From Carposina sasakii (taxonomy: Eukaryota > Arthropoda > Insecta > Lepidoptera > Carposinidae), in NCBI GenBank assembly GCA_014607495.2, contig CP053159.1, positions 255,501 through 319,500 on the forward strand: a DNA stretch of 64,000 nt, given 5' to 3'. Within the stretch, counting starts at the first letter, position 1, and every line of letters begins with the position of its first letter. A program made the translations under genes and the position numbers. The notes beneath the pieces were generated by a model. That model was not told where the DNA came from. It was given only the letters and a program-made list of their open reading frames with translations, and did not search any database. Below, piece by piece: positions 1 to 10,210 of the stretch.

Positions 1-56
1 CCCTATGCATGCTTATATTTTCAAAACTGCGATTTTGATGGAATCTTACTATCTTA

Positions 57-276
57 TCTTACTAATATTATAAACGCGAAAGTTTGTGAGTATGGATAGA
101 TGGATTTTTGTTATTCTTTCACGTGAAAACGGCTGGAGCTACTTTATTGAGTTAGCTGACACTCTGGATTAACACATAGGCTACTTTTTATCCCGGGAAA
201 ATATTTTTATTCCGGATAATTTCGACATTTTGTTTTTTCTGCAGTCCACGCGGACGAAGTCGCGGGCGTCTACTAG
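57..276 (+). mobile_element. Helitron-like element (Lep1 type), non-autonomous
   Basis: The element starts with TC (TCTTACTAATATTATAAACG) and ends with CTAG after GTCGCGGGCGTCTA, the TC...CTRR hallmark of Helitrons, with no terminal inverted repeat. The interior has the usual lepidopteran 'tttatcccgg' and 'ccacgcggacgaagtcgcggg' blocks. Related copies lie at 4555-4787, 5611-5925, 27609-27910 and 52527-52723. It has no coding capacity. Confidence 0.7.
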
Positions 277-1400
277 TTTTTAATATATATAATGATTCTA
301 GAGGAAGGTTTATGTATAACTAGGGTTCCGCCCTGGGTTCACTCGGGTGTAGTGACTCGTCACGCGGACTTAGTCATGGACGACCGTTATTATTTCCATG
401 AAACGGACTATATATACTGCCGTTTATCTTGTCTAATCTATTATTAAAAAATTTATTGTTGTTCGTTAGTCTCGCTAAAACTGAACCATTTGGCTAATTT
501 TAGTCTTGAAATGTTCGTGGGAAGGTTCAAACGGTAATAAAATAGGCAAAATTGCGAGGAAAATAAATACTAAAAAGGACAAATTAATACGTTCAGAATA
601 TGTACCGAGAGGACGGGCCACTAATAATATTCTACAATTACAAGTACTGAAAGTGGCTTTCTCACTACAAGTGTCCATGACTATTTAGAGACTGGTGTTT
701 GTAGAGTATTAAAAGTTTTGACTGCTGATTTCGGAATTATTTGAAATTATGCTTATATTTAAACGTAGGCTAGGTACTTATGAACTAAGGTGGTGTAAGA
801 AGTAATAAATTAAATTGACCAATCATAAACGATCGCAACGATAGGTACGAAGGAGATGGTTGATATTGTTATCTTGCTCGCACGTGTATGTAGCTGTCGA
901 CGCACAGTTCTAACATGCGCGGAGTAGCTACAACTACTTAACGGGAAGCCCCTACTACTATTTGAAATGGATTTTCTTGAATAAAAAGCATCTATTTATT
1001 ATTATTTATTTATTACCAGGGTTCGAAGTGATAATTATCGTTGATAATTATAAAAATTACACATAAAAATAGTCTAAGTTTATTTACGTATCCAAACGTG
1101 CTAGACATAAATATAAATGTTTAACTGACGAGAGAAATTATTTTCTTTACATATTTTCTTACTTTTGTTTGACGCCATAAAAACAAACACTGAATTAAAT
1201 TGTATATATTTGTCACATTAATCTTTGCTGTTTATTTAATAATGCCAAAAAACTGAGACCCTCTTTGGCATAAAATAATATATATTATTATTAAAATAAA
1301 GAAAATTTAAAGAAAGAAAATGGCAAATCAGCTTGGATAATTATCAAAAAAAAAAAATCAATCTTGATGATTTCGAATCGTGAATATTACCTATGTGCAG
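277..1400. other. intron or upstream sequence of the SEFIR gene, no gene seen
   Basis: This is AT-rich sequence with no convincing exon. Short open frames around 475-688 lie on both strands and look like chance. Because the first recognisable exon begins in the middle of a domain at 1401, this stretch is most simply an intron of a gene whose 5' part lies left of the window. Confidence 0.5.
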
Positions 1401-4400
1401 ATTGGTGAAGACCCGCCCGTGGGTCGCACGTGTCCCCGCACGTGTCCTCACCCCGCACGCCTCCCCCATGTACTGTTGCTGTACGCACGGGACTGTCCGC
1501 CCGGACAGCGTGCTGCGCAGGCGTTGCTCGTGTTACTGCAGGACGCTTTAGGAGTGCCCGTGAGTGTTGTGATGATAGTACACTTATCATTATAATACAG
1601 TGATAGTAGGTGCCGGTTCTAGAGTGGATGCCGCGTATCGGCAGTCGCAGTGCGGGAAGGCCACCTGTAAACTCAAGGTTATTTACCGGGAGATTTTAAA
1701 GTTTTTTCCGGAAAAATGTTAGTTACACGCGTCTACATACCCTTTTGCAAAAAAAAAAATGCAATCCGATAACTCACCTTTGTACCTTAATATCTTGAAA
1801 GCAGACACTCCCCCGGTATGCTTCCATGGAGAAAATTTTTCGTGATGATGGGGAGGCGGTATTCAGAAACATTGACGACCAAAAAACACGCTGTATAACT
1901 TGTATAGGAACAGCATATATCTGCCCGCAGGTGTACGACCTGTACAGCCCCGCCTCGATGTCCGCCCTGGCTCCCTCCCCTCCACTGTTCATATCCCGCG
2001 CGGTGGGGGGGCGCGTCGTACTGCTGCAGACTCCGGCGATGCGCACGTTGTATGCTGCAGACATCACGGATGCAGACGGACGTCTGCCCGACAGTGAGTT
2101 ATGTTATTATGTTACATACCCCGCCTGCAAAGACTCGTACTATATACAGGATGTAACAAAAGGGGTATATTAAGACTAAGACACTATAGAGAACCTATTT
2201 CCAAAATTTCAGACTCATATTCACATTTTATTTTTCCAGATAGTATGAAGAATTCCGAAACAACTCAGCAATGTCCATACAATCTTGAAAAATAAAAATG
2301 ATTTCGAGTCTTAAATTTTGGAAATAGGATCTCTATAGTGGGTTATTTACATAGCTTTTCGCTTAACATGCCCTTTCTGTTACACCCTATTTACATTTCT
2401 CTTTTATATTTTTCCTCACCGGCACTAAATTTATTAGGTTGGTTATTGAGTATCAGCAGTGGCTTCAACATAATTATTATTTGTATATGTTATATATTTA
2501 TTACTCTTATTTTTAGTAAATATTTAAATGTATCCTTCTATCCTACCTTACTCCAAATCCTCTCTCCCTTTCCTGGGTCTATATTAGTGGATTTAATTAT
2601 ACATATATTTTCGTATTTATATCAATTATTTGCAATCGATTGTGATATCCATTGTATAATAAGGAATGCCTAGTTCGTGACACATAATATATATTTTGTG
2701 AGATATGTCACCATGAAATTGTAAGTGTGTTATCGTATATAATTGCTGTGTTGTAACAACTAATAACAAATGAATATTTTTTTAAATGTAATGTATACAT
2801 AGTTGGTTAGCCTGAATAAATAGGTAATGTGTATCCGCAGTCCGTCCGCCTGCACTAGGCAGTCGCCTGCACTACACGTCCCCACACTGCGGAGACCTCG
2901 CCCTGCATCACGCGCTGGCTCTACTGTCCCGGCCACAGCACAAGGGGGACTGCGTGTTCAAAGTCTTGTGAGTATATCATCATGTTATGTTATGTTACAA
3001 ACACGTTCTAAACTAGTTAGGTAGTTAGGTGGTTAGGTCGAGAGGTCCAGGTGCAGGCTAACGCACTAACGTACTCGTATCATCGGTGCAGTGTGAAGGG
3101 TCGAGGTCGTTCATAACATACTGAGGAATGTCAATGAGGGATTTTCTGACAAATTAAAATTACTGTCAAAAATAGACGGCGTGAGCGCATCACCCTCCCT
3201 GGTTCCTCCCCCTTCACCTCCCCCTATACTTGTACAATGACAAAATGTATCTATTAATAGTATCTATTTATTTTAAATATAAATAATGGTGGGTAATTAT
3301 TTATACATTTTTTAATACTTAGTAGAGGGTAGTTAATTCTGTGTAGGTAATGTGTTGGGGTTTTAGAGTTTCATAATAATTAGTGATTTACTAATTTACT
3401 AATTTCTATAATCCTGAGGATGCCACGGTTGTTGGCGAAACATATGTAGATTATTTATCTAGTTTTTTATTTCGGAATAGTGCAATGTATTGTCTTGCAT
3501 GCTAGGTGCTCGGGTCTGGTTTCTCGTGGCGTGCAAGTGCCTGTTTTCGCAGCTATGAGTTATCAGATCCGAGGGTCAGTAGAGGGTGTAGGGCCCGGTT
3601 GTGGGCGCACCCACAGTGTTTATTACATAAAACATTCAATTAATTTGCTTGGCTTGCTGAAAGAGATCTCTTGTAAAGATAGGCTTGTCATATTACGTGC
3701 ATCTCTTCTGTTATCCGGTATTTCGTATTACGAATAAGAAAAAACAGAAAATGTCATACACCTGTGCTGATGATGGCTTTAGTCTTCATTAGAATACATT
3801 AGCTGCATCTCCTTGCAGTGCATTTCGTAAGAGTCGACTAACTCAGGGAATTCTCTCAGACGATAAACTAGGAACTTGCAACTTATATCATTTTTTCCTT
3901 ATGATCCAACCTTCTAGCTACACCATTTAGGGAACATAGTCGAGTCTATGTATGTATGTATATGAAACCAAAGTACCTACTACCATCTTTCATACGAATG
4001 CCTTTTTTTATTTCTACTAACAATAATCGCGTAAGTATATAAGATTTTTTTCTCCTTTGCTCCTCTGGGAGTGAAAAAAAAAAGTATAATACTACAGCTG
4101 CTTCTCTTCCCGGGCATACTGTACAAGTCAGTAGAGGGACAAGAGGGTCTTGGTGTTTTGTAGGCGATGGGCTGACCACCTGTCACTACTTAACCGAACT
4201 TGTACATCTCAACTATACCCTCAAAATTGGTCAGAAGTGGCACCATGTGGTTCTATCGGCCCTTGGTGCTCTGCCTACCCCGTAAGGGATAAAGGCGTGA
4301 TTATATGTATGTATGTATATAACATATATGTCTACGCTATACTAAACGTGTCTGTGGTATATTCCTTATAATCATGCCTGTTCTGTATATGTGTATGTTA

Positions 4401-5143
4401 ATTATGTCAACGGTCACCAACCCGCCTGCCCAGCGTGGTGACTATGGGCAAAACCCCCTGTGGCAGTAGTCTTGTGGCGTGCCCTGGGGAAGGCCTACGT
4501 CCAGCAGTGGACTGCAATAGGCTGAAGACAGTATCTTACTATAATATCTTACTATCTTAGTAATATTATAAACGCGAATGTTTGTAAGTATGGATGGATG
4601 GATGTTTGTTACTCTTTCACGTAAAAACGGCTGGAGCGGTTTTAGTAAAATTTGGTATGGAGTTAGCTGATACCCTGGATTAACACATTGGATACTTTTT
4701 AGCCCGCGAAAATATTTTCATCCGGAATAATTTCGACAATTTGTTTTTTCTGCAGTCCACGCGGAACGAAGTCGCGGGCGTCCACTATGTTAGATATTGA
4801 AATTAGTACCAAATCCACTAACCTCGCATTCTACAGTTATTCCAGCCTACCAACCGAAGACATGTTCCCACACATCACCCCATACTGCGACTACAGCTTG
4901 CCCAACGCGGTGGCCTTGCTGGTCCACGACCTGGCCCAGCGTGGGCCGACGATGGACCACGACAACGACGATGAAGTCATACTTAACTCCGACGATGTTA
5001 GGTTAAGGGTGGAAAGGATACACGAAACGTATCGGGAACAGATAAAGGTATTTACGGATGCTGTCAATGAGTTTGTGGAGTACGCTAACAGCAATAGAGA
5101 CTATTTGGTGCAAGAGTTAATGTTTATACCGCAGGATAGTTAA
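1401..5143 (+). CDS. SEFIR-domain protein, IL-17 receptor-like (3' end of gene)
   Basis: Four exons join in phase: 1401-1559, 1931-2093, 2841-2967 and 4837-5143 (stop). Each has AG acceptors and GT donors; donors are GTGAGT at 1560, 2094 and 2968. The encoded C-terminal region of about 250 aa reads VLLLYARDCPPGQRAAQALL, then VYDLYSP, then RVVLLQTPAMRTLY, then CVFKVFYSSLP. That is the order of conserved boxes in a SEFIR domain (SEF/IL-17R), the intracellular module that recruits Act1-like adaptors by homotypic contact. A 60-residue tail follows with a predicted helical, acidic stretch (HDNDDEVILNSDDVRLRVERI). The extracellular and membrane parts must lie upstream of the window. Introns 1-3 contain MITEs, a SINE and a Helitron. 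SEFIR assignment rests on motif spacing, not a search; whether it is a receptor or an adaptor cannot be told from this part. Confidence 0.65.
1612..1668 (+). repeat. non-LTR retrotransposon tail fragment
   Basis: The segment 'gttctagagtggatgccgcgta...gggaaggccacc' matches the start of the insert at 58013-58191, a LINE 3'-end family that usually closes with a (gat)n tail. Only the 5' part survives here, in an intron of the SEFIR gene. Confidence 0.45.
1700..1895 (-). mobile_element. degenerate copy of the 'TACAGGGTG...GTCGTCAACG' MITE
   Basis: It shares 'acacgcgtc', 'cttccatggagaaaa' and 'tttcgtgatgatg...acgacc' with the elements at 57305-57686 and (inverted) 44169-44550, and ends in 'ctgta' at 1895. 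Its end lies only 35 bases before the acceptor of SEFIR exon 2, so part of the intron's 3' end is transposon-derived. Confidence 0.6.
2143..2392. mobile_element. palindromic MITE, TATACAGGRTGTAACAAAA family
   Basis: The left end TATACAGGATGTAACAAAAG and right end 'cctttctgttacaccctat' are inverted repeats. The arms 'cactatagagaacctatttcc' and 'ggaaataggatctctatagtg' extend the foldback inward. A second copy is at 6378-6667 and a solo end at 7334-7371. It lies in the intron between SEFIR exons 2 and 3. Confidence 0.7.
3413..3620 (+). repeat. partial copy of the CTATTGAGGGAT repeat family
   Basis: Blocks 'gatgccacggttgttggcgaaacatatgt', 'gcatgctaggtgctcgggtctgg' and 'cagatccgagggtcag' match the fuller copies at 8460-8803 and 45691-45989. 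The ends are lost. Confidence 0.55.
4160..4275. repeat. SINE-like repeat (copy 1 of 2)
   Basis: About 115 bases from 'gtaggcgatgggctgaccacctgtcact' to 'ctctgcctaccccgtaag' are nearly identical to 51873-51995. The style is a dispersed lepidopteran SINE; no coding potential. Confidence 0.6.
4395..4530 (+). repeat. SINE/LINE-tail repeat ending in 'cagcagtggactgcaataggctga'
   Basis: It shares the 'ggtcaccaacccgcctgcccagcgtggtgactatgggc' and 'ccctgggg(a)aggcctacgtccagcagtgg' blocks with copies at 38797-39021, 47974-48216 (inverted) and 51555-51718 (inverted). The same tail ends the LINE at 49512, implying that this family uses that LINE's machinery. Confidence 0.65.
4555..4787 (+). mobile_element. 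Helitron-like element immediately before the last SEFIR exon
   Basis: It starts TCTTAGTAATATTATAAACG and ends GTCGCGGGCGTCCACTAT, so the terminal CTAG has become CTAT. It is closely similar to 57-276. It ends 49 bases upstream of the acceptor of the terminal SEFIR exon (4837), so branch point and pyrimidine tract must lie in the short remaining gap. Confidence 0.65.
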
Positions 5144-5167
5144 CGTTACGTTAACTCCAGCGTACCG

Positions 5168-5352
5168 CCCCCTTATTACCTAACTAGCAAAAGCAAAGCG
5201 ATAGCGAAAATTGTACAAAAATCGCTGATTGCTTGTCAAATTCGTATTACATAAAATGAATTTCAAAGGAACTTTGACAGTTCAAGGTGAATATTGTACA
5301 ATTTTCGCTAACGCATCGCTTCGGCTTTGCTATTGCAAATTAGGTAATCAGG
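5168..5352. mobile_element. MITE, CCCCCTTATTACCTA family, in the SEFIR 3' UTR
   Basis: Left end CCCCCTTATTACCTA, right end TAGGTAATCAGG, with inner inverted arms 'gcgatagcgaaaattgtac' and 'gtacaattttcgctaacgc'. It begins about 25 bases after the SEFIR stop codon. Other copies are at 9590-9773 and 53144-53327; a related tandem pair is at 42548-42880. Confidence 0.75.
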
Positions 5353-5610
5353 ATGCGGGAGATATCTATATCTTGTGATATATATCTCACATGTTAACGT
5401 CAAATACGTAAAGCTAATAATAACTATAGACGTAAGATTTTCGTGTAAAACTGAGTATGGAATCAGAAAGTAAGTTATGAATGAAGTGGTTTTCCAACCT
5501 TTTTTTACAGGCATACGTACACTTAATTTGTATAGTTATTACTTAGCTCTGTAAACTGCCGGCGGTGCTACCTGATTTCTCTTTTACTGTATAAATATTG
5601 TAGATATCTA
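5353..5610. other. probable 3' UTR remainder or intergenic, nothing else seen
   Basis: AT-rich unique sequence after the MITE. A poly(A) signal for the SEFIR transcript could not be fixed with confidence; AATAAA first recurs inside the next element. Confidence 0.3.
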
Positions 5611-5925
5611 TCTATACATATAATAAAAATGTAACGGATCGCTGACTGTACATGGACGATATATGAGAAAAAATATTATAGGAGACCTTTGTCAACGCAA
5701 TAGAACCCAAAACGATGATTTTTGGAATTTTCGTCTGTTTGTCTGTGCGTTTGTGCACGCTAATCTCAGAAACGGCTGAACCGATTTCGATGCAGTTTTC
5801 AGGAATATATTATGACAGGTCCTTATGACAGGACTTAACACATAAGCTACTTTTTATCCCGGATAATTTCGATATTTTATTTTTTTCCTGTGGTCCACGC
5901 GGACGGAGTCGCGGGCGGCAACTAG
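5611..5925 (+). mobile_element. Helitron-like element (Lep1 type)
   Basis: Starts TCTATACATATAATAAAAATG and ends GTCGCGGGCGGCAACTAG. It contains 'ctaatctcagaaacggctgaaccgatttcgatgcagttttcagg'. The copy at 27609-27910 shares both ends and interior. Confidence 0.7.
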
Positions 5926-6377
5926 TCTCGAATATGTGTTATAGCTTTTATTTTTTTTATTTTGAAAGTATTTTCTATACTTGTGTGCTTTATTTTAATA
6001 TTGTATCATAATGTACAAATTAGTGTTTTAAGCTTTATTACTAAGTCACAAATCTGTGCAGAAATAAATGTTGTCTACCTGTAAAATAACTCGAATGTTG
6101 CAACACCTTAGTCCAAAACCCTAACTTAACAGAAAAGGTAAGTTTCTATTTTTACACCGAATTAACGTAATTAGTCATCATAATATGTTGCAATGGCCAT
6201 CACAGATACTGAATACGGTATTGTGCCCTTTTTATCTCCGAACAATTTTTTGTTTTTGGAAAGAGGAATGATTTAAAAAAAAGAAGAATGAACATTAGTA
6301 CAGGATGTAAAATAATTGCTGTTTTGAAGTTAATCGTTGCTTGGTACACTAACTACAAAATTTAATTTAAATTAACA

Positions 6378-6667
6378 TATACAGGGTATAACAAAAAGGG
6401 AATTTTAAGCGAAAAGCTATGTAAATAGCCCACTATAGAGAACCTATATACAAAATTTGAGACTCGAAATCACATTTTTATTTTTCAAGATTGTATGAAA
6501 ATTCCTGAGATATTTAAAAATTCTCCATACTATCGGGAAAAATAAACATGTGATTTCGGGTCTCGGAGATTTGGGGTCATAGTCTCAAATTTTATGGATA
6601 GGTTCTCTACAGTGGGTTATTTACATAGCTTTTCGCTTAACATACCCTTTTTGTTACACCCTGTATA
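6378..6667. mobile_element. palindromic MITE, TATACAGGGTRTAACAAAAAGGG family
   Basis: The inverted arms run TATACAGGGTATAACAAAAA ... TTTTTGTTACACCCTGTATA, then continue inward through 'gcgaaaagctatgtaaatagcccactatagagaacctat'. It is about 290 bases with no ORF, and the best preserved copy of the family. Confidence 0.75.
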
Positions 6668-6824
6668 AATAAATAGAATACTCAAGATCAGAACGTATAG
6701 TCGAAATATGGAACAAAAGCTTGCCACTAATAATAAATAACTATGATAAGTAAAGTTATATTATTGCACAAGTTACCTGATTTTAATTCATTTTATATTG
6801 AACAGTTAAACATGTCAAAACATA

Positions 6825-6920
6825 ACCCTGAACTCTCAAAGTAGGATTGCTTGCTTACATTGCGGAAAAGAAGCAGTGTAGTGACATCTCGCTCCCACAG
6901 TGGATATAATACTGCTTGGG
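6825..6920 (+). repeat. dispersed repeat shared with 9823-9925
   Basis: The block 'cctgaactctcaaagtaggattgcttgcttacattgcg...atctcgctcccacagtggatataatactgctt' is a diverged copy of 9823-9925. Boundaries are unclear, and the two copies lie about 3 kb apart in the same intergenic region. Confidence 0.4.
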
Positions 6921-7001
6921 GTCATAGTTACCCTGAAGTTCTCTTTTGATTTTAGAAAAAAAGAACTGTACACAAACGAATCTCTAATTAATCATTATAC
7001 G

Positions 7002-7199
7002 CCTATATAAGGTCTTTTCAAAATTAGTTATTATAGTAAAAAAAAAATCAGCTGTTCCATACATTTCAGTGCAGTAATTATTCGAGGTTGTATGCAACAG
7101 CTGTTTTATTTCACTATCTCGGAGTAGGTCCCATAGTCAAAGTTGTTTCTTTTTACCTACCTAGTTTCGTGTGATTACTAATTTTGAAAAGACTATAGG
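7002..7199. mobile_element. MITE with CCTATANNNGTCTTTTCAAAATTAG ends
   Basis: Left end 'cctatataaggtcttttcaaaattag', right end 'ctaattttgaaaagactatagg': inverted repeats of about 22 bases around a 198-base unit with an inner 'cagctgtt ... aacagctg' palindrome. Non-coding. Confidence 0.65.
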
Positions 7200-7333
7200 T
7201 TTTACAAAAGGGAATCATAATGGTGAAATAATAGAGAATTTTAAAAAATGTTGTTCAAATTACTTACTTGTTTTTCAAGATTTGATTTTGGGTCGCGAAT
7301 TTTGTTGTCAGTGTGGTTCTATTGGTGGTAAAT

Positions 7334-7371
7334 TATTTTTTTAATATGCCCTTTTTGTTACACCCTGTATA
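7334..7371. repeat. solo end of the TATACAGGGTGTAACA MITE
   Basis: The 38-base segment 'ttttaatatgccctttttgttacaccctgtata' equals the right terminus of the element at 6378-6667, with no matching left end nearby. It is a truncated copy. Confidence 0.5.
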
Positions 7372-7621
7372 AGTATTTGAATTTAACAGTTTGTCTGATC
7401 AGCACAGGTGTGGTTTTATTTTGATTTTAGATGGCTTCTAATAATAGAATTAATGTAGGTACATACATATTTTATCACTTAGTTCATAGACTATGTTAAA
7501 CACGCTGGATAAATATTCTGAATACTTAAAATAAGTAAATGCTGCCCATTTCAAGAGCTACAACCGCAAATGTTTACTAAAATAATTGTGAAGTTTTTAA
7601 AATGTTAATATAAAATATCCG

Positions 7622-8109
7622 TATACAGAGTGTTTGTGACAGCCAGGCAAATATTGATATGGCGACTTCAAACCTTGATTCTGAGGCAAAAACCACTGAA
7701 AATTTTCGCAGGAAAATTCCAAATTTTTAACCGTTTTTTTATTTTTCCAGGAAAAAAAATAGTGTAGTTCTTTTAAATTAACCTTAGATAATGACTTTAA
7801 AACAAAATTTTGCCAATGGATGATTTAAAAAAAGTCTCCATCAAAAAGTGATCAAACCCACTGGAGAGTCATAAGTGATAAAAAAAAAACAAAAATGTAT
7901 TACAAAATATCCAATAAGCCTATATTTAACTAGTCACAGGATCGCCCGATACAATTGACGCGGAAAGTAAATATTGCGGCTAATCAAATTTAAAATGCAT
8001 TTCCTGCAAATAATAACACTGTCGTGTTAATTCAAAACAATGGTACTTGCACTTCTGTATTTACTTCAGAATGGTACTTCAGTATTTGCCTGTACACACA
8101 CCCTGTATA
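7622..8109. mobile_element. possible MITE with TATACAGAGTGT / ACACACCCTGTATA ends
   Basis: The left 'gtatacagagtgtttgtgacagcc' and right 'tgtacacacaccctgtatat' are roughly complementary ends 0.49 kb apart. Interior is AT-rich, non-coding. Assignment is tentative because the arms are short. Confidence 0.35.
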
Positions 8110-8459
8110 TTGCCAGAATTGGCTTTTTCTCATTTAAAAAAAATAGTTATCATTTTCTTTATACTTCAGTAAGTTTGTTTCTCTCCTTTTTTTTAATATT
8201 CATTTTGCCATACCTAAGTAAGTAATAATGATCTATTTTGTGCATGTTTTTAAGTTTGTTCAAATAAAATAAGTTGGGCGTGACCAACCATCTGAGATAT
8301 GTAATTTTCCCTATGAATATTTTTTTACTAAAGGGAGAAGATATACTTATGGCAAAAATAGTAGGTATGTTATAATAATTGATATTTTTAAGAAAGAAAG
8401 TACATAATAATATGGGGTGTGACTTGTTTGCTTGGCGTGCCATGGCAATAATTTAATTA

Positions 8460-8803
8460 TTGAATTGTATCAGGCGTCACTATTCGGAAGTTCAAATCTC
8501 TATTGAGGGATCGCCCACCACCGGGCCCTATACCCTCCGCTGACCCTCGGATCTGCCTACTCATGATCACGAACACAAGACACTACAGTCGCAACGAGAA
8601 GCCAGATCCAAGCACCTAGTATGCAACCATAAATACATAGCTGCTAATCCGAAAACCAATTAAAATTCTAATCGACATATGTTTCGCCAACACCCGTGGC
8701 ATCATTGTCTGTGACTGTAGTGTCTTGTGTTCGTGATCATGAGTCGGCAGATCCGAGGGTCAGCGGAGGGTATAGGGCCCGGTGGTGGCGATCCCTCAAT
8801 AGA
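8460..8803. mobile_element. foldback repeat, CTATTGAGGGAT family, with 13-bp target duplication
   Basis: Perfect 13-base direct repeats AATAATTTAATTA flank it (8447-8459 and 8804-8816). Inside, 'ctattgagggatcgccc' and about 75 further bases are repeated in inverted order up to 'ggcgatccctcaatag', giving a long hairpin. A 40-base leader ('ttgaattgtatcaggcgtcactattcgg') lies outside the hairpin. The copy at 45691-45989 has the same leader and an 11-bp duplication but lacks the left arm. Confidence 0.7.
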
Positions 8804-8968
8804 AATAATTTAATTAATATTTGTGTAATAACTTAATAAGCAATCGTGAAATACGTTGATAAGTAACATTTTTGCTATAGGTAAGTAAGTACCTACATTT
8901 TTTTAATGTAACTAACTCCTGAATTAGCTAGAATATATTGGTTATTTTTATTAATAATTTTATAATAT

Positions 8969-9262
8969 ATAATATCTTGACTAAGATAAAACACTTCTCC
9001 ATAACATAATCCGTTAGGATATGGTTGATCGTTTCATCATTAAAACATTGTGCTGAGGGATTCAGCTTTGTTTGCCGAGATTTGGGTTATGTATAGCTAT
9101 CGGGATGAAAAATAACGTTTCCAATAATGTAATTTCAAAAAGAGATGGTAAAATTCGTCATCCGAGTAATTGACCCGGTGGCTGAGTGGTAAGAGCGCTG
9201 GCACGGAATGCAGAGGTCGTGGGTTCGATTCCCACCCGGGTGAGGAATTTTTTCCATTTCTT
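8969..9262. repeat. insert bracketed by 20-bp direct repeats
   Basis: The 20-mer TATTAATAATTTTATAATAT occurs at 8949-8968 and 9263-9282, suggesting a long target-site duplication of a retroposed unit. The right part of the insert holds the tRNA-like sequence at 9172-9242. Confidence 0.4.
9172..9242 (+). ncRNA. tRNA-like sequence (pseudo-tRNA or SINE head)
   Basis: It has a perfect A box (TGGCTGAGTGG, 9179-9189), a perfect B box (GGTTCGATTCC, 9222-9232), a sound T arm (GTGGG/CCCAC) and a pairing acceptor stem (ACCCGG/CCGGGT). A T6 run at 9248 could stop RNA polymerase III. The anticodon stem (CTGGC/GCAGA) pairs poorly and position 33 is C, so it is unlikely to be a working tRNA. I read it as a tRNA-derived repeat that may still be transcribed. 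Confidence 0.45.
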
Positions 9263-9511
9263 TATTAATAATTTTATAATATTGGTTATTGTTATTGTTA
9301 TTGGCCGTAAGTCAGTTGTATTAATAAATTGTGAGTTTTAAGTTACTCGTAACAAGTCGAATTAGTTACCTTACTATAGCAATTAACAACACTGTGGTCG
9401 GCCAAAATTATATTTGTAGGTATATTTTTAATAATAATTTATGTAGAGTTTGATTATTGTATTATGTGCAGGTTATTTTAGGGTAGATTTTTTAATTTGC
9501 CAGGTAGTTAT

Positions 9512-9773
9512 CGCTGATGAATGATGTTGTCTCTCTCTAAAACTTGATTAACATAGAGACAGCATCAACTTTATCCTTCAGATAAACCTCCCCCTTATTA
9601 CCTAAGTAGCAAAAGCAAAGCGATAGCGAATATTATACAAAAATCGCTGATTGCTTGTCAAATTGGTATTACGTAAAATTAATTTCAAAGGAACTTTGAC
9701 ATTTCAAGGCGAATATTGTACAATTTTCGCTATCGCTTTGCTTCGGCTTTGCTATTGCTTTTACGTAATCAGG
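9512..9773. mobile_element. foldback segment plus CCCCCTTATTACCTA MITE
   Basis: 9590-9773 is a MITE copy (CCCCCTTATTACCTA ... TACGTAATCAGG). The preceding 'gatgttgtctctctctaaaacttgattaacatagagacagcatcaactttatcctt' forms a hairpin that recurs beside the related MITE pair at 42548-43015, there on the other side. The two parts may therefore be one composite element. Confidence 0.6.
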
Positions 9774-9822
9774 TGGCCTATCTGTCTATTGAAAAAATTG
9801 GCCCAATAAATGTTAAAGAAGG

Positions 9823-9925
9823 ACCATGAACTCTTAGAGCAGGAATGTTTCCATTGCGTAAGCGACACGCTATAATCAATAAAGAGCGCCATCTCGCTTC
9901 CACAATGGATTCAATACTGCTTTAA
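9823..9925 (+). repeat. dispersed repeat shared with 6825-6920
   Basis: Diverged copy containing 'ccatgaactcttagagcaggaatgtttccattgcg' and 'gcgccatctcgcttccacaatggattcaatactgcttt'. No coding potential. Confidence 0.4.
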
Positions 9926-10029
9926 AACTATTTTATGGTATCCATGCTGTTGTTTTATTTTCTAATATTGTCTTTTCATCGCATGGAAATGCTAGTGCTG
10001 TAATTTTTTTTATAATACAAGAAATGTTG

Positions 10030-10210
10030 AAAGTTACTAAAACATTTTATTTTCATATCTCCCTTGTAGCCTTTTTGAATTTGGCGCGCTTTGCCTCCAG
10101 CTGAGAGAGTGAGAAGGCAGTATAGAGTATAGCGCATGTGTGCGAGCGAGACGCACGACGTTCGTTCGAGAAAGTTCGGAGTGAGTAGCGCACGTTCGGC
10201 GCGCAGGTAA
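10030..10210 (+). promoter_or_regulatory. CpG-rich candidate distal promoter / 5' leader exon
   Basis: GC rises sharply over AT-rich surroundings. The stretch holds a TTTGGCGCGC E2F-like site near 10080, a purine run 'ctgagagagtgagaagg', and the phrase 'gtgtgcgagcgagacgcacgac', which recurs at 10823-10846. It ends in CGCGCAG|GTAACA, a good splice donor at 10206-10207, so a non-coding first exon of the downstream FAM53-like gene is plausible. Confidence 0.4.
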
